NCBI GenBank assembly: GCA_944386775.1
Contig: CALXCJ010000013.1
Span: 1-33,878 of the forward strand
Source of the DNA: an uncultured Clostridia bacterium
GTDB lineage: Bacteria > Bacillota > Clostridia > TANB77 > CAG-508
DNA length: 33,878 bases
Direction: 5' to 3'
The notes below the pieces were generated by a model that made no database searches, was not told the origin of the DNA, and saw only the letters and a list, made by a program, of their open reading frames with translations. Of the stretch, positions 1 to 7,846 are shown piece after piece (positions within the stretch are counted from its first letter, which is position 1; each line of letters starts with the position of its first letter). Made by a program: the position numbers and the translations under genes.

Positions 1-200
1 CAATATTAAATTATGAATTTTAGGAGCTATTGGATTTTCGGGATTATTTTTAGCATATAAACCTTTCAAGATTTTTTTATTACTAAATGTCCTAAAAATA
101 AGCACTATGTATTCTTTTTATTTTTAAATAAAATTTTCATTGTATCAAAATCATTATCAGCACTATCAAACCATTAATTCATTAAATCTATATTATTCAT
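1..200 (-). pseudogene. Decayed HEPN-domain protein gene, runs off the window
   Basis: Reading the minus strand from an ATG at 200 gives MNNIDLMN, a TAA stop, then WFDSADNDFDTMKILFKNKK, an in-frame TAG, CLFLGHLVIKK, and after a one-base frame change LKGLYAKNNPENPIAPKIHN. This matches the pattern of clostridial HEPN-domain proteins (WxxSADxDFxTM, LFxGHLxxEKxLKxLY, PPxxHNLxxL), which are small helical proteins found in toxin-antitoxin and RNA-targeting systems. The TAG sits where the family usually has Trp, consistent with a TGG to TAG change. With two stops and one frameshift in 200 bases the gene cannot make a full protein. The remaining 3' part lies beyond the window edge. A possible GTGAG ribosome site precedes the ATG. 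No nucleotidyltransferase partner is visible here. Family assignment is from memory of the motif pattern, not a search. Confidence 0.72.
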
Positions 201-601
201 ATGTTTTCTCACTTTCAACTATTATTATAATATTAAAGTCAAAATTTTACTATATTTTAATAATAATATTTATAAAAAATTTATGTTAAAATTTATTGTA
301 GTAGAATAATTTTACATTTTATATATAATATTCAATTTTTGATTGTTAATGATAAATAAAATTACTCCCACAAAATTCTACAACCATTTATTTTCAATAA
401 TTTTAGAATTTCGTGGGAGTAATTTTTAGAGCGTTTAAGAATGTTCGAACTATAAATTATTTTTATTGTTCTCATAACTCAAATTTAAATTCTATTATAA
501 ATACACTCATGATTTCCGTCAATTTCTTTGGCTCGATCTGCTATTATCTATTTTTTATTATAATCTACAAATACTATAACTACATTATTCTCTATTTTCT
601 A
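201..601. other. Gap between HEPN remnant and ispG
   Basis: No intact gene is seen in these 400 bases. The stretch 201-360 is extremely AT-rich with no convincing frame. A hairpin lies at 361-423. A 37-codon minus-strand frame (475 to 362) with a HicA-like N-terminal flavour overlaps the hairpin. The 120 bases next to ispG contain a short frame in phase with ispG but behind its stop and interrupted by another stop. The region looks like gene debris. Confidence 0.5.
361..423. terminator. Long hairpin, probable bidirectional terminator
   Basis: Two 20-base arms (361-380 and 404-423) pair with a single mismatch around a 23-base loop. Each arm carries the GC-rich core ACTCCCAC/GTGGGAGT and is followed outward by a T-rich tract on either strand. 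It lies about 180 bases beyond the ispG stop and could end the pyr-ispG transcript. The loop is longer than usual for a terminator, so a small transposable or REP-like element is an alternative. Confidence 0.5.
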
Positions 602-1663
602 TTATTTAATCATCTCCAATATTTCCTTTTTCAATACTTCCACAATATCTTCTTGTTTCACTTTTCTTATAATTTCTCCCTTTTTAAAAAGCAATCCTTC
701 TTTTATTCCTCCTGCGATTCCAATATCTGCTTCTTTGGCTTCTCCCGGTCCATTTACTGCACAGCCCATTACTGCAACTTTTATGTCTTTATCTATTGTT
801 TGCAAAAATTCTTCTACTTGTTTTGCTATTGGAATTAAGTCTATTTGTGTTCTTCCACATGTTGGGCAGGCTATAAGTGTTGGAGATTTTTTATATAGCC
901 CCATATCTTTTAATATTTCTTTTGCAACTTTTATTTCTTTTATTGGGTCTGCAGATAATGATACTCTTAATGTATCCCCTATTCCTTCTTTTAGCATTAT
1001 TCCAAGACCTATACTAGATTTTATTGTTCCGCTAAATTCTGTTCCAGCTTCTGTGATTCCTAAGTGCAATGGATAGTTAAATTCTTTTGCTGCTTCTTCA
1101 TAACTTTCTATACATAGTTTTAAGCTAGATGCTTTTAAAGATATTACTATATCATAAAAGTCTAGGTCTTCTAAAATTTGTACATGCCTTCTTGCACTTT
1201 CTACCATTGCTTTTGCTGTGGGTTTACCTCCATATTTTTCAAGTAAGTCTTTTTCAAGTGAGCCTGCATTTACACCTATTCTAATTGGTATGTGTTTTTC
1301 TTTGCATTTTTCAACTACCATTTTGGTTCTTTCTTTACTTCCTATGTTTCCTGGGTTTATGCGGACTTTGTCTACTCCTGATTCAATTGCTTCTAGTGCT
1401 ATTCTATAGTCAAAATGTATGTCTGCAACAATTGGGATATGTATTTGTTTTTTTATTTCTTTTATTGCTTTGGCATCTTCTATGTCAAGGCATGCTACTC
1501 TTATGATTTCACAGCCTGCTTGTTCTAGGGCTAGTATTTGTTTTACAGTTTCAGGTATATTTTTTGTTTTGGTGTTACACATCGATTGGATTATGACCTT
1601 ATCTTGCCCTCCTATTTGCACATTTCCTACCATTACTTTTCTGGTATTAGTTCTTTTTAGCAT
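602..1663 (-). CDS. ispG: 4-hydroxy-3-methylbut-2-enyl diphosphate synthase (IspG/GcpE)
   Basis: IspG reduces 2-C-methyl-erythritol 2,4-cyclodiphosphate to HMBPP in the MEP isoprenoid pathway, using a [4Fe-4S] cluster in the cytoplasm. The protein has 353 residues, the usual size of the short bacterial form. The cluster ligands are visible as CPTC (Cys266 and Cys269, in ACPTCGRT) and Cys301 in [10 protein letters not shown], with the conserved Glu308. The N-terminal TIM barrel begins with [20 protein letters not shown], also typical. The start has an AAAGGAG site that overlaps the pyrD stop codon (TAAAGGAG), and only 11 bases separate the genes, so it is almost certainly the last gene of the pyr transcript. 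Its usual clostridial neighbours (dxr, rseP, polC) are absent here. Confidence 0.96.
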   Translation of the reverse strand: MLKRTNTRKVMVGNVQIGGQDKVIIQSMCNTKTKNIPETVKQILALEQAGCEIIRVACLDIEDAKAIKEIKKQIHIPIVADIHFDYRIALEAIESGVDKVRINPGNIGSKERTKMVVEKCKEKHIPIRIGVNAGSLEKDLLEKYGGKPTAKAMVESARRHVQILEDLDFYDIVISLKASSLKLCIESYEEAAKEFNYPLHLGITEAGTEFSGTIKSSIGLGIMLKEGIGDTLRVSLSADPIKEIKVAKEILKDMGLYKKSPTLIACPTCGRTQIDLIPIAKQVEEFLQTIDKDIKVAVMGCAVNGPGEAKEADIGIAGGIKEGLLFKKGEIIRKVKQEDIVEVLKKEILEMIK

Positions 1664-1674
1664 ATGATTCTCCT

Positions 1675-2583
1675 TTAATTCATTTCTACTTTACCTATTA
1701 AATCACTTATATTTTCTATATTAAATCTTTGCATATAATTTTCGATTCCTTCTATTGTTTTTATGCTTGTATATGGATCTATAAAGTTTGCAGCTCCTAT
1801 TGATATTGTAGTTGCTCCTGCAAGTATAAATTCTATTGCGTCTTCTGCATTTGTTATTCCTCCAAGTCCCATTATTGGTATATTCACAGCTTGAGATACT
1901 TGATATACCATTCTTACTGCAACAGGTTTTATTGCAGGGCCTGATAGTCCTCCTGTATTGTTTGCAAGTGCAGGACGTCTAGAATATATGTCTATTTTCA
2001 TTCCTAGTAATGTGTTAATTAGTGATACTGCATCTGCTCCTCCATCTTCTACCCCTTTTGCAATTTCTGCTATATTTGTTACATTTGGAGTTAGTTTTAC
2101 AATTAGTGGCTTACTTAGGACTTTTCTTACTTCTTGTGTTACTTTTTTTACTCCTTCATATGTATTCCCAAATGCCATACATCCTTCTTTTACGTTTGGA
2201 CAAGAAAGGTTAAGTTCTACTCCATCGATGTCTGCTTTGTCTAGTATTTTGCATAATTCTACATATTCTTCTATAGAGCTTCCACAAGCGTTTACTATTA
2301 TTTTTGTATCATATTTTCGCAAATTTGGCAAATCGTTTTGCATAAAATATTCTACTCCTGGGTTTTGCAATCCTATACTATTTAACATTCCGCTTGCTGT
2401 TTCACATATTCTTGGTGGTTTGTTTCCGCTTTTTGGTTTTAGTGATGTTCCTTTTGTGATTATTGCCCCAAGTTTTCCAAGGTCGAAAAATTCGCTATAT
2501 TCTCTTCCATATCCAAATGTTCCTGATGCAACTGTTACTGGGTTTTTCATTTCTATTCCAGCAAAGTTTATTTTTGTGTTCAT
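1675..2583 (-). CDS. pyrD: Dihydroorotate dehydrogenase, class 1B catalytic subunit
   Basis: Oxidises dihydroorotate to orotate in the fourth step of UMP synthesis. Class 1B enzymes hold FMN in the PyrD barrel and pass electrons through the FAD/2Fe-2S protein PyrK to NAD; pyrK lies 0.8 kb upstream in the same transcript. The catalytic-base cysteine is visible in [12 protein letters not shown] (about residue 128 from the chosen start), and the FMN phosphate-binding GLGGI and IGAANF segments are intact. A GTG at 2592 extends the frame by three codons, but the AGGAAG site ends immediately next to it and sits 8 bases before the ATG at 2583, so ATG 2583 is the better start (302 residues). The gene follows the unknown 179-residue protein and is followed by ispG after 11 bases. 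Confidence 0.95.
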   Translation of the reverse strand: MNTKINFAGIEMKNPVTVASGTFGYGREYSEFFDLGKLGAIITKGTSLKPKSGNKPPRICETASGMLNSIGLQNPGVEYFMQNDLPNLRKYDTKIIVNACGSSIEEYVELCKILDKADIDGVELNLSCPNVKEGCMAFGNTYEGVKKVTQEVRKVLSKPLIVKLTPNVTNIAEIAKGVEDGGADAVSLINTLLGMKIDIYSRRPALANNTGGLSGPAIKPVAVRMVYQVSQAVNIPIMGLGGITNAEDAIEFILAGATTISIGAANFIDPYTSIKTIEGIENYMQRFNIENISDLIGKVEMN

Positions 2584-2645
2584 TTTTTTCACTTCCTATC
2601 TATATAAATGAACGATTATCTCTCGATATCTCCATTTATCTTAAT

Positions 2646-2700
2646 TCTTATTTTATATTAATTCTTTATTTTATATTAATTTTTTATTTTATATTAATTT
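2646..2700. repeat. Three 18-bp tandem repeats upstream of pyrD
   Basis: Unit of the form TTTATTTTATATTAATTC, three copies with one or two changes, filling the gap between pyrD and the preceding gene and reaching into the last codons of that gene (stop at 2694). Confidence 0.75.
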
Positions 2701-3233
2701 TGGGTTAATATTTCTTTTAAGTTTTTTTCTAATTCTATATTTGATATTTTTTCTATAAAATTTATTATTTTTTCTTTTTTTAAATATTTGGGCTCTTTTT
2801 CTATAAAATTCATATCATTTTTTATTTCTTGCATAGGAGTTATTTTATATTTGTCTATTAAATCTTTATTTAGACAATCATAATCTTCATGAAATTGATA
2901 TACATTACTGCTATTTCTTACTTCTTCTGTTTCTTGTTTAAAATATATATGGTAAAAACAATAATCTGTTAGCAAATGTAACAAGTATCCTTTCCAATAA
3001 TCTTCTTTTAAATCAACTTTTTTATCTGATAAAAATTTTTCAAAATTTATTTCTATATTTCCATTACCCCAAATACCGTAATGCGTTTGGTTTTTTGTTA
3101 CATTATTCTTTATTTTTACTATTAAATCTGGGTCTATTGCTCCTTTTATGAAATTTTTTTCATTTTTTATTTCTAATTTATGTTTTTTTATATATTCTTT
3201 TGCAACAGCTATATGTATAATATATCCTGGCAT
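2694..3233 (-). CDS. Unknown 179-residue protein, putative metal-binding zinc-dependent phospholipase C-like fold
   Basis: I do not recognise a precise family. The layout of possible metal ligands resembles zinc-dependent phospholipase C/nuclease-like proteins: MPGYIIHIAVAKEY with His7, GAIDPD with Asp34 and Asp36, THYG with His51, then GYLLHLLTDYCFYHIYF with His86, Asp90 and His95, and FHEDYD with His115. There is no signal peptide, so it would act in the cytoplasm. The C-terminal third is charged and probably helical. The ATG has a good AAAAGGAG site. It lies inside the pyrimidine operon, between pyrK (125 bases upstream) and pyrD (about 110 bases downstream), on the same strand, so it is probably co-transcribed with them. 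Any link to pyrimidine metabolism is inference from position. The resemblance to phospholipase C-like proteins is moderate at best. Confidence 0.7.
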   Translation of the reverse strand: MPGYIIHIAVAKEYIKKHKLEIKNEKNFIKGAIDPDLIVKIKNNVTKNQTHYGIWGNGNIEINFEKFLSDKKVDLKEDYWKGYLLHLLTDYCFYHIYFKQETEEVRNSSNVYQFHEDYDCLNKDLIDKYKITPMQEIKNDMNFIEKEPKYLKKEKIINFIEKISNIELEKNLKEILTQN

Positions 3234-3358
3234 ATTTTTCTCCTTTTATGTTATATTTATGTTTAAAATTGCCATAAACATTATTTTCTTATCTTCTTTA
3301 TATATTTTACTATTAAACGTGAACTTGTATTTTTTCCTATTTAGTTATTTTTTATTTT

Positions 3359-4150
3359 TTAAAATTCTACATCTCTTGAGTTAAATACTGGTCCACCTTT
3401 GCATACATGAAAGTATTCTGGTGCATCTTTTGGACTTCTGGCTGTTTTTACAGCACAGCCTAGGCATACTCCAAGTCCACATCCCATTTTTTCTTCGAGT
3501 GATATTTGACAGGCTATATTGTTTTCATTTGCATATTTTTGAACTGCTCTTAGCATAGGTATTGGACCACATGCGTAGATGCATTCATATTTTTCTTTTT
3601 CCATATCTTCTATTAGGCTATTTATTGCAAAACCTTTTTTTCCATATGTTCCATCATCTGTTGTAATTTCTAAATGGCTTGTTACTTCTTTAAATTCTTT
3701 TTCTAGCATTACATATTCTTTGTTTCTAAAGCCTAAGTATCCTGATATTTCTTTTCCTTGTTTTTTTGCTTCTTTTGCAAGTTCATATAGTGGAAATATT
3801 CCTATTCCTCCACCGATTATTGCAATTTTTTTATAGCCCTCTTGCTTGAATGTTCCATATCCTAGTGGTCCTATTATATCTATTTTGTCTTTTATCTCTT
3901 TTTTGGATAATATTTTGGTTCCTTTTCCTTTTACTTGGAATATGAATTCTAGTGTTCCTTGTTCTTTGTTTAAGTTATATATGCTTATTGGTCTTCTTAA
4001 AAATGGCTCTGTTTCTTCTGATACTCTGATTTCTATGAAGTTTCCAGGTTTTGCTGTTTTTACAATTTCTTCTGCTTCTACAGTGAATTTATATATGTCT
4101 TTGATAATTTCTTGTTTTTCTATTAGTTTTGCAAAAATTTGCTTTGGCAT
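3359..4150 (-). CDS. pyrK: Dihydroorotate dehydrogenase B, electron transfer subunit PyrK
   Basis: PyrK carries FAD and a [2Fe-2S] cluster and passes electrons from PyrD to NAD in the heterotetrameric class 1B enzyme. The 263-residue length is normal. The FAD-binding RRPIS motif is at residues 52-56, the nucleotide-binding GGGIGIFPL at 113-121, and ACGP at 193-196. The four cluster cysteines are Cys224, Cys229, Cys232 and Cys250 (EEKMGCGLGVCLGC and FHVCKGGPVF). An AAGGAGGG ribosome site precedes the ATG. It follows pyrF after about 210 bases of repeats and is followed by the unknown 179-residue gene, then pyrD. The subunits are therefore separated by one foreign gene, which is unusual because pyrK and pyrD are normally adjacent. 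Confidence 0.96.
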   Translation of the reverse strand: MPKQIFAKLIEKQEIIKDIYKFTVEAEEIVKTAKPGNFIEIRVSEETEPFLRRPISIYNLNKEQGTLEFIFQVKGKGTKILSKKEIKDKIDIIGPLGYGTFKQEGYKKIAIIGGGIGIFPLYELAKEAKKQGKEISGYLGFRNKEYVMLEKEFKEVTSHLEITTDDGTYGKKGFAINSLIEDMEKEKYECIYACGPIPMLRAVQKYANENNIACQISLEEKMGCGLGVCLGCAVKTARSPKDAPEYFHVCKGGPVFNSRDVEF

Positions 4151-4263
4151 AAATTCCCTCCTTTTTTATTTTTTGAGATATTTTATTTTTTATAAATTTT
4201 TTATTTTTTATTAATGGTTATTCTCATCAATGCTTTAATGTCTATCAATTTTTTATTTTTATT

Positions 4264-4356
4264 AATACTTTATTTTCTATTGATACTTTATTTGCCCTTA
4301 ATACTTTATTTTCTATTGATACTTCATTTGCCCTTAATACTTTATTTTCTATTATC
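4264..4356. repeat. 36-bp tandem repeat between pyrF and pyrK
   Basis: Two full copies (4264-4299, 4300-4335) of a unit beginning AATACTTTATTTTCTATTG and ending TTTGCCCTT, differing at one base, plus a 20-base partial third copy. Each unit is itself two related halves of about 18 bases. The array stops just before the pyrF stop codon. Confidence 0.85.
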
Positions 4357-4361
4357 ATTTA

Positions 4362-5306
4362 TCAATATTTATTTATATGATCTCTTATAGCTTGGTTTAA
4401 TTCTTCTTTCATTCTTAAAGCTTCGCTTCTTGTTGCTTTTTCAAATTCTTCTTCTGTAAATTTTTGTTTCCACATTTCACTGCTATATGCGTTTATTAAA
4501 CTTCTTGATGCATTTACGATTCCTCCTATACCATTTTTATCAAAGCCTAATGCTATGTCTTCTGCTTTTCCGCCTTGAGCACCATATCCTGGTATTAAAA
4601 AGAATGTGTGAGGGGCAAGTTTTCTTATATCTTTTAGTTCTTCTCTATGGGTTGCTCCGACTACTGCTGATATACTGCTATATCCATATTCTCCTATTTG
4701 GTCCTTTCCCCAAGTTTCTATAAGTTTTGCTACTTTTTCAAATACTTTTTCTCCTGTTTCTAGTTTTAAGTCTTGTATGTCTTTTGATGATGGGTTTGAT
4801 GTTTTTGCTAGTATAAATACACCTTTATTGTATTTTTTACAATCTTCTATAAATGGTTTTATGCTATCTATTCCCATGTATGGGTTTAGTGTTACAAAGT
4901 CTACATCAAATATTGCTTCTTCTTTTTTGCCTATTTTTGTTCTTCCTAAAAATGCATCTGAATAACTTTGGGCAGTTGTGCCTATGTCTCCTCTTTTTAT
5001 GTCTGCAACTACAATCATTCCTTGCTTTTTTGCATATTTGCAAGTTTCTTCAAATGCTTTCATTCCTTCTATTCCATATTTTTCGTAGAATGCTATTTGT
5101 GGTTTTACTGCTGGGATTATGTCTTTTATTGCGTCTATTATTCTTTTATTAAATTCTATTATGGATTTTGCTGCTCCTTCTAGACTTTCTTCATATTTGC
5201 TTTTTATACATTCTGGAATTTGCTCATATCTTGGGTCTAGCCCTATTATGGTTGGGTTGTTTGTTTCTTTTATTTTTTGTATTAGTTTGTCCATCATATT
5301 ATTCAT
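4362..5306 (-). CDS. pyrF: Orotidine 5'-phosphate decarboxylase
   Basis: Decarboxylates OMP to UMP, the last step of de novo synthesis. The protein is 314 residues, the longer form seen in Clostridia and actinobacteria. The catalytic DIKRGD array is at residues 102-107 in VVADIKRGDIGTT. Also visible are GLDPR near the N-terminus, KPQIAFYEKYG, and NPGYGAQGG-like PGYGAQGG near the phosphate-binding loop. The open frame extends 73 codons further upstream, but that part overlaps the preceding gene and is lysine/arginine-rich nonsense. The ATG at 5306 overlaps the stop of the YusI-like gene (ATGA) and has GGGAGG 10 bases before it, which fixes the start and implies translational coupling. Confidence 0.95.
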   Translation of the reverse strand: MNNMMDKLIQKIKETNNPTIIGLDPRYEQIPECIKSKYEESLEGAAKSIIEFNKRIIDAIKDIIPAVKPQIAFYEKYGIEGMKAFEETCKYAKKQGMIVVADIKRGDIGTTAQSYSDAFLGRTKIGKKEEAIFDVDFVTLNPYMGIDSIKPFIEDCKKYNKGVFILAKTSNPSSKDIQDLKLETGEKVFEKVAKLIETWGKDQIGEYGYSSISAVVGATHREELKDIRKLAPHTFFLIPGYGAQGGKAEDIALGFDKNGIGGIVNASRSLINAYSSEMWKQKFTEEEFEKATRSEALRMKEELNQAIRDHINKY

Positions 5307-5659
5307 TTTATTAATTCCTCCCATTCTTTTTGCTTGAATCCTATTAGTATTTTTTTGTCTGTTATTAATAATGGTCTTTTTATTAACATTCCATCTGATG
5401 CTAGAAGCTTTATTTTTTCTTCTTCTTGCATTGTTTCTAATTTTTCTTTTAGGTTCAGTGCTTTGTATTTTAATCCACTTGTGTTGAAAAAGCTTTTGAT
5501 TTCTTTTTGGCTTTGTGCTATCCAAGTTTTTAATTCGTTTGCGGTTGGTGTTTCTTCTACTATGTTTCTGTCTGTATATTCTATGTTGTTACTTTCTAGC
5601 CATTTTTTTGCTTTTTGGCATGTAGAACATTTTGGGTATTCTATGAATAGTGCTTTCAT
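5303..5659 (-). CDS. ArsC/Spx-superfamily protein, YusI-like
   Basis: A 118-residue thioredoxin-fold protein of the arsenate reductase/Spx superfamily. Visible features are YPKCSTCQKAKKWLE with a CxxC pair (Cys11, Cys14), FFNTSGLKYKALNLKEKL, LLASDGMLIKRPLL and the C-terminal GFKQKEWEE. This order matches Bacillus YusI and relatives, which are of unsettled function, rather than true ArsC (which needs further catalytic cysteines) or Spx (which binds the RNA polymerase alpha subunit). GAGGAGG precedes the ATG. Its TGA overlaps the pyrF ATG, so it is translated together with pyrF and lies between pyrC and pyrF. A thiol-redox role linked to pyrimidine synthesis is only inferred from this arrangement. 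Confidence 0.88.
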   Translation of the reverse strand: MKALFIEYPKCSTCQKAKKWLESNNIEYTDRNIVEETPTANELKTWIAQSQKEIKSFFNTSGLKYKALNLKEKLETMQEEEKIKLLASDGMLIKRPLLITDKKILIGFKQKEWEELIK

Positions 5660-5751
5660 CTTTTTTCCTCCTCGTATAGTTATTTGTTTTAATCTTTAAG
5701 TTAAACTAGTATAATTTTTATCTTTTTTGTTGATTTTTTTGTTTTTATTAT

Positions 5752-5910
5752 TTTTCATTCATATTTTTATTTTTCATTCATATTTTTATTTTTCATTTAT
5801 ACTTTTGCTTTTCATTTATACTTTTACTTTTCATTTATACTTTTACTTTTCATTTATACTTTTACTTTTCATTTATACTTTTACTTTTCATTTATACTTT
5901 TATTTTTTTA
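5752..5910. repeat. 19-bp tandem repeat between pyrC and the YusI-like gene
   Basis: About eight copies of TTTTCATTTATACTTTTAC, the two left-most diverged to TTTTCATTCATATTTTTAT. The array occupies most of the 280-base gap and ends about 30 bases short of the pyrC stop. Confidence 0.9.
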
Positions 5911-5938
5911 ACTTTATATTTTAGTATTTATTTATATC

Positions 5939-7213
5939 TCAATTATCTTGATATACAATTCTTCCCCCAACTATTGTGTATTTTACTTTTCCTTTTAATT
6001 CTTTTCCAATGAATGGACTATTTTTTGATTTTGAGACTATTTTGTCTTCAGTATATATGTATTTTTCGTTTTCGTCAAATATTGTTATGTCTGCAATTTT
6101 TCCTTCTTCTATTGTGCCTCTGTCTATTTTTAGAAGATTTGCTGGAGTGTATGATGTAAGTCTTACTAAGTTTAGATAGTCTATTTCGCCAGTGTCTATT
6201 AAATTCATTATCTCTGCAGATAGTGCTGTTTCAAACCCGATTATTCCATTTGGTGCTTTTGATAAATCTTGCATTTTTTCTTCTTTGCTGTGTGGTGCAT
6301 GGTCTGTTATTATACAGTCAATTGTTCCTTCTTTTAGCCCTTCTATTATTGCAAGTCTATCTTTTTCTTCTCTTAGTGGTGGGTTCATTTTTGCGTTTGT
6401 GCCTGATTCTAATACTTCATCTACTGTAAATGTAAAATAGTGTGGGCAAGTTTCTGCTGTTATTTTCACTCCACGTTTTTTGGCATCTCTTACCATATTT
6501 TTAGATGTTTTTGTACTTATATGGCAAATATGTCCTCTTACATTATTGGTTTCTGAAATTACTATTTCTCTTGCTGCCATAATCTCTTCTGCTTCTGGAA
6601 GTACTCCTTCTACTCCAAGTTTTTCGGCTACACTTCCAGCATTAATTGCTCCTTTTGAAACAGATTTTTCTTCACAATGTGATGCAACAAATGTTCCTAA
6701 GGAATCTGCTTTTATCATAGCTTCTCTCATAATTTTGCTATTTACAACAGGCATTCCATCATCTGAAAAAGCTATTGCTCCTGCTGTTTTCATTTCTTCA
6801 AAATCGACTAACTCTTCGCCTTTCTCTCCTTTTGTAACTGATGAATATGGCAAAATATTGCATAAATTTACCCTTTTTGCTTCAGCTATAATCTTTTCTA
6901 AAACTTCTTTATTGTCAGGTGTTGGTTTAGTATTAGGCATTGGGCATATAGTTGTAAAACCACCTGCAACTGCACTCTTAGCACCAGTTTCAATAGTTTC
7001 TTTATACTCAAAACCAGGCTCTCTTAAATGACAGTGCATATCTATCATACCTGGTATTATTTTTAGATTAGTACAATCAATAACTTTATCTGCTGGTTCG
7101 TTTATTTCTTTAGATATTGTTTTAATTTTTTCATCTTCAATCATTATATCATATTTTTCATTTATTTTTGTTTTATAATCAATTAAAGTTCCATTTTTTA
7201 ATAAAATTTTCAT
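5939..7213 (-). CDS. pyrC: Dihydroorotase, class I
   Basis: Zinc amidohydrolase that cyclises carbamoyl aspartate to dihydroorotate, step three of the pathway. With the ATG at 7213 (AAAGGAG five bases upstream) it has 424 residues, right for the class I/type I bacterial enzyme. The metal and substrate motif DMHCHLREPG puts His60, His62 and Arg64 in place; the PMPNTKP substrate loop follows; TAETCPHYF and TDHAPHS supply further metal and catalytic residues. The frame remains open for 51 codons upstream, but these codons run through the palindromic repeat at 7241-7411 and are not protein-like, so the upstream ATG is rejected. It lies between pyrI (upstream) and the YusI-like gene. Confidence 0.96.
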   Translation of the reverse strand: MKILLKNGTLIDYKTKINEKYDIMIEDEKIKTISKEINEPADKVIDCTNLKIIPGMIDMHCHLREPGFEYKETIETGAKSAVAGGFTTICPMPNTKPTPDNKEVLEKIIAEAKRVNLCNILPYSSVTKGEKGEELVDFEEMKTAGAIAFSDDGMPVVNSKIMREAMIKADSLGTFVASHCEEKSVSKGAINAGSVAEKLGVEGVLPEAEEIMAAREIVISETNNVRGHICHISTKTSKNMVRDAKKRGVKITAETCPHYFTFTVDEVLESGTNAKMNPPLREEKDRLAIIEGLKEGTIDCIITDHAPHSKEEKMQDLSKAPNGIIGFETALSAEIMNLIDTGEIDYLNLVRLTSYTPANLLKIDRGTIEEGKIADITIFDENEKYIYTEDKIVSKSKNSPFIGKELKGKVKYTIVGGRIVYQDN

Positions 7214-7240
7214 AGTTACTCCTTTTCTATTTTTAATTTT

Positions 7241-7411
7241 GAACTTTAGGGGACATTCCTTAAAGTTCATTGGCATAATAAAATATTTTTTAGATTTGTG
7301 GCAAGTTTTTAGATGGTAAACTTTAGGCTTGTTTCTTAAAGTTCCATTAATATAAAGATATTTCAATTTTTAGATTTGATTTATGAACTTTAAGGAATGC
7401 CCCTAAAGTTC
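7241..7411. repeat. REP-like element: three palindromes in the pyrI-pyrC gap
   Basis: Three related imperfect palindromes lie at 7241-7268, 7318-7345 and 7385-7411, each with arms like GAACTTTAAGG/CCTTAAAGTTC. The first and third are inverted relative to each other, with core GGGGACATTCC, so the block has near-identical inverted ends. TTTTTAGATTTG is also repeated between them. This is the organisation of REP/BIME elements linked to REP-associated tyrosine transposases, or of a small MITE. It sits inside the pyr operon and would fold in the mRNA. Confidence 0.75.
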
Positions 7412-7420
7412 ACTTAAAGT

Positions 7421-7846
7421 TTATTCTGGTTTCTGTACTTTTTCTTCACAGTATTTACATCTGTAGATTGCATTTTTTCTGTCTGTTAGCTCACAGATTT
7501 GTGGCAAGTTTTGTTCTATTGATGTTATACATCTTGGGTTTTTGCATTTTACTATGTTTATTAGTCTTTCTGGTAGTTGTGGGTGGAATTTTTCTACTAT
7601 TTTGTCGTTTTGTATTTTGTTTATTGTTATGTTTGGGTCTAGGTACCCTAAGATGTCTATGTTTATGTCTAGTAGTTCGTCTATTTTTATTATGTCTTTT
7701 TTACCGGTTTTTTTGCTTTTGGCGTTTTTTATTATTGCGACTTGTGTGTCTAAGTTTCCTAGGTTTAGGTATTCATATATTTCTAGACTTTTTCCTGGTT
7801 TTATGTGGTCTATTACATATCCATTTTTTATGCTATCTATGTTCAT
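7421..7846 (-). CDS. pyrI: Aspartate carbamoyltransferase regulatory chain
   Basis: Nucleotide-binding allosteric subunit that joins PyrB catalytic trimers into the holoenzyme and gives CTP feedback. The 141-residue length is slightly shorter than the E. coli protein. The four structural zinc ligands are Cys101, Cys106, Cys130 and Cys133 (KCKNPRC and YRCKYCE). The nucleotide-binding N-terminal part begins MNIDSIKNGYVIDHI, as in clostridial homologues. A GGAGG site lies eight bases before the ATG. The gene follows pyrB, and its ribosome site and first codons are the parent of the tandem array that fills the gap. Presence of PyrI means control of this pathway is at least partly allosteric. Confidence 0.95.
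   Translation of the reverse strand: MNIDSIKNGYVIDHIKPGKSLEIYEYLNLGNLDTQVAIIKNAKSKKTGKKDIIKIDELLDINIDILGYLDPNITINKIQNDKIVEKFHPQLPERLINIVKCKNPRCITSIEQNLPQICELTDRKNAIYRCKYCEEKVQKPE

Noticed and set aside
476..601. In-frame continuation behind the ispG stop (VVIVFVDYNK, stop, IIADRAKEIDGNHE)
   Set aside because: Protein-like in places but interrupted, without start or ribosome site, and not similar to any IspG C-terminus I know. Probably debris; not annotated as a gene.
5307..5525. N-terminal extension of pyrF by 73 codons
   Set aside because: Overlaps the YusI-like gene in another frame and has no ribosome site; ATG 5306 has GGGAGG and gives the normal PyrF N-terminus.
5727..5924. 65-codon plus-strand frame of FHLYFYF repeats
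   Set aside because: It is only the 19-bp tandem array translated; not a gene.
7214..7366. Upstream extension of pyrC to an ATG at 7366
   Set aside because: The added 51 codons are the translated REP-like palindromes; a proper ribosome site precedes ATG 7213.
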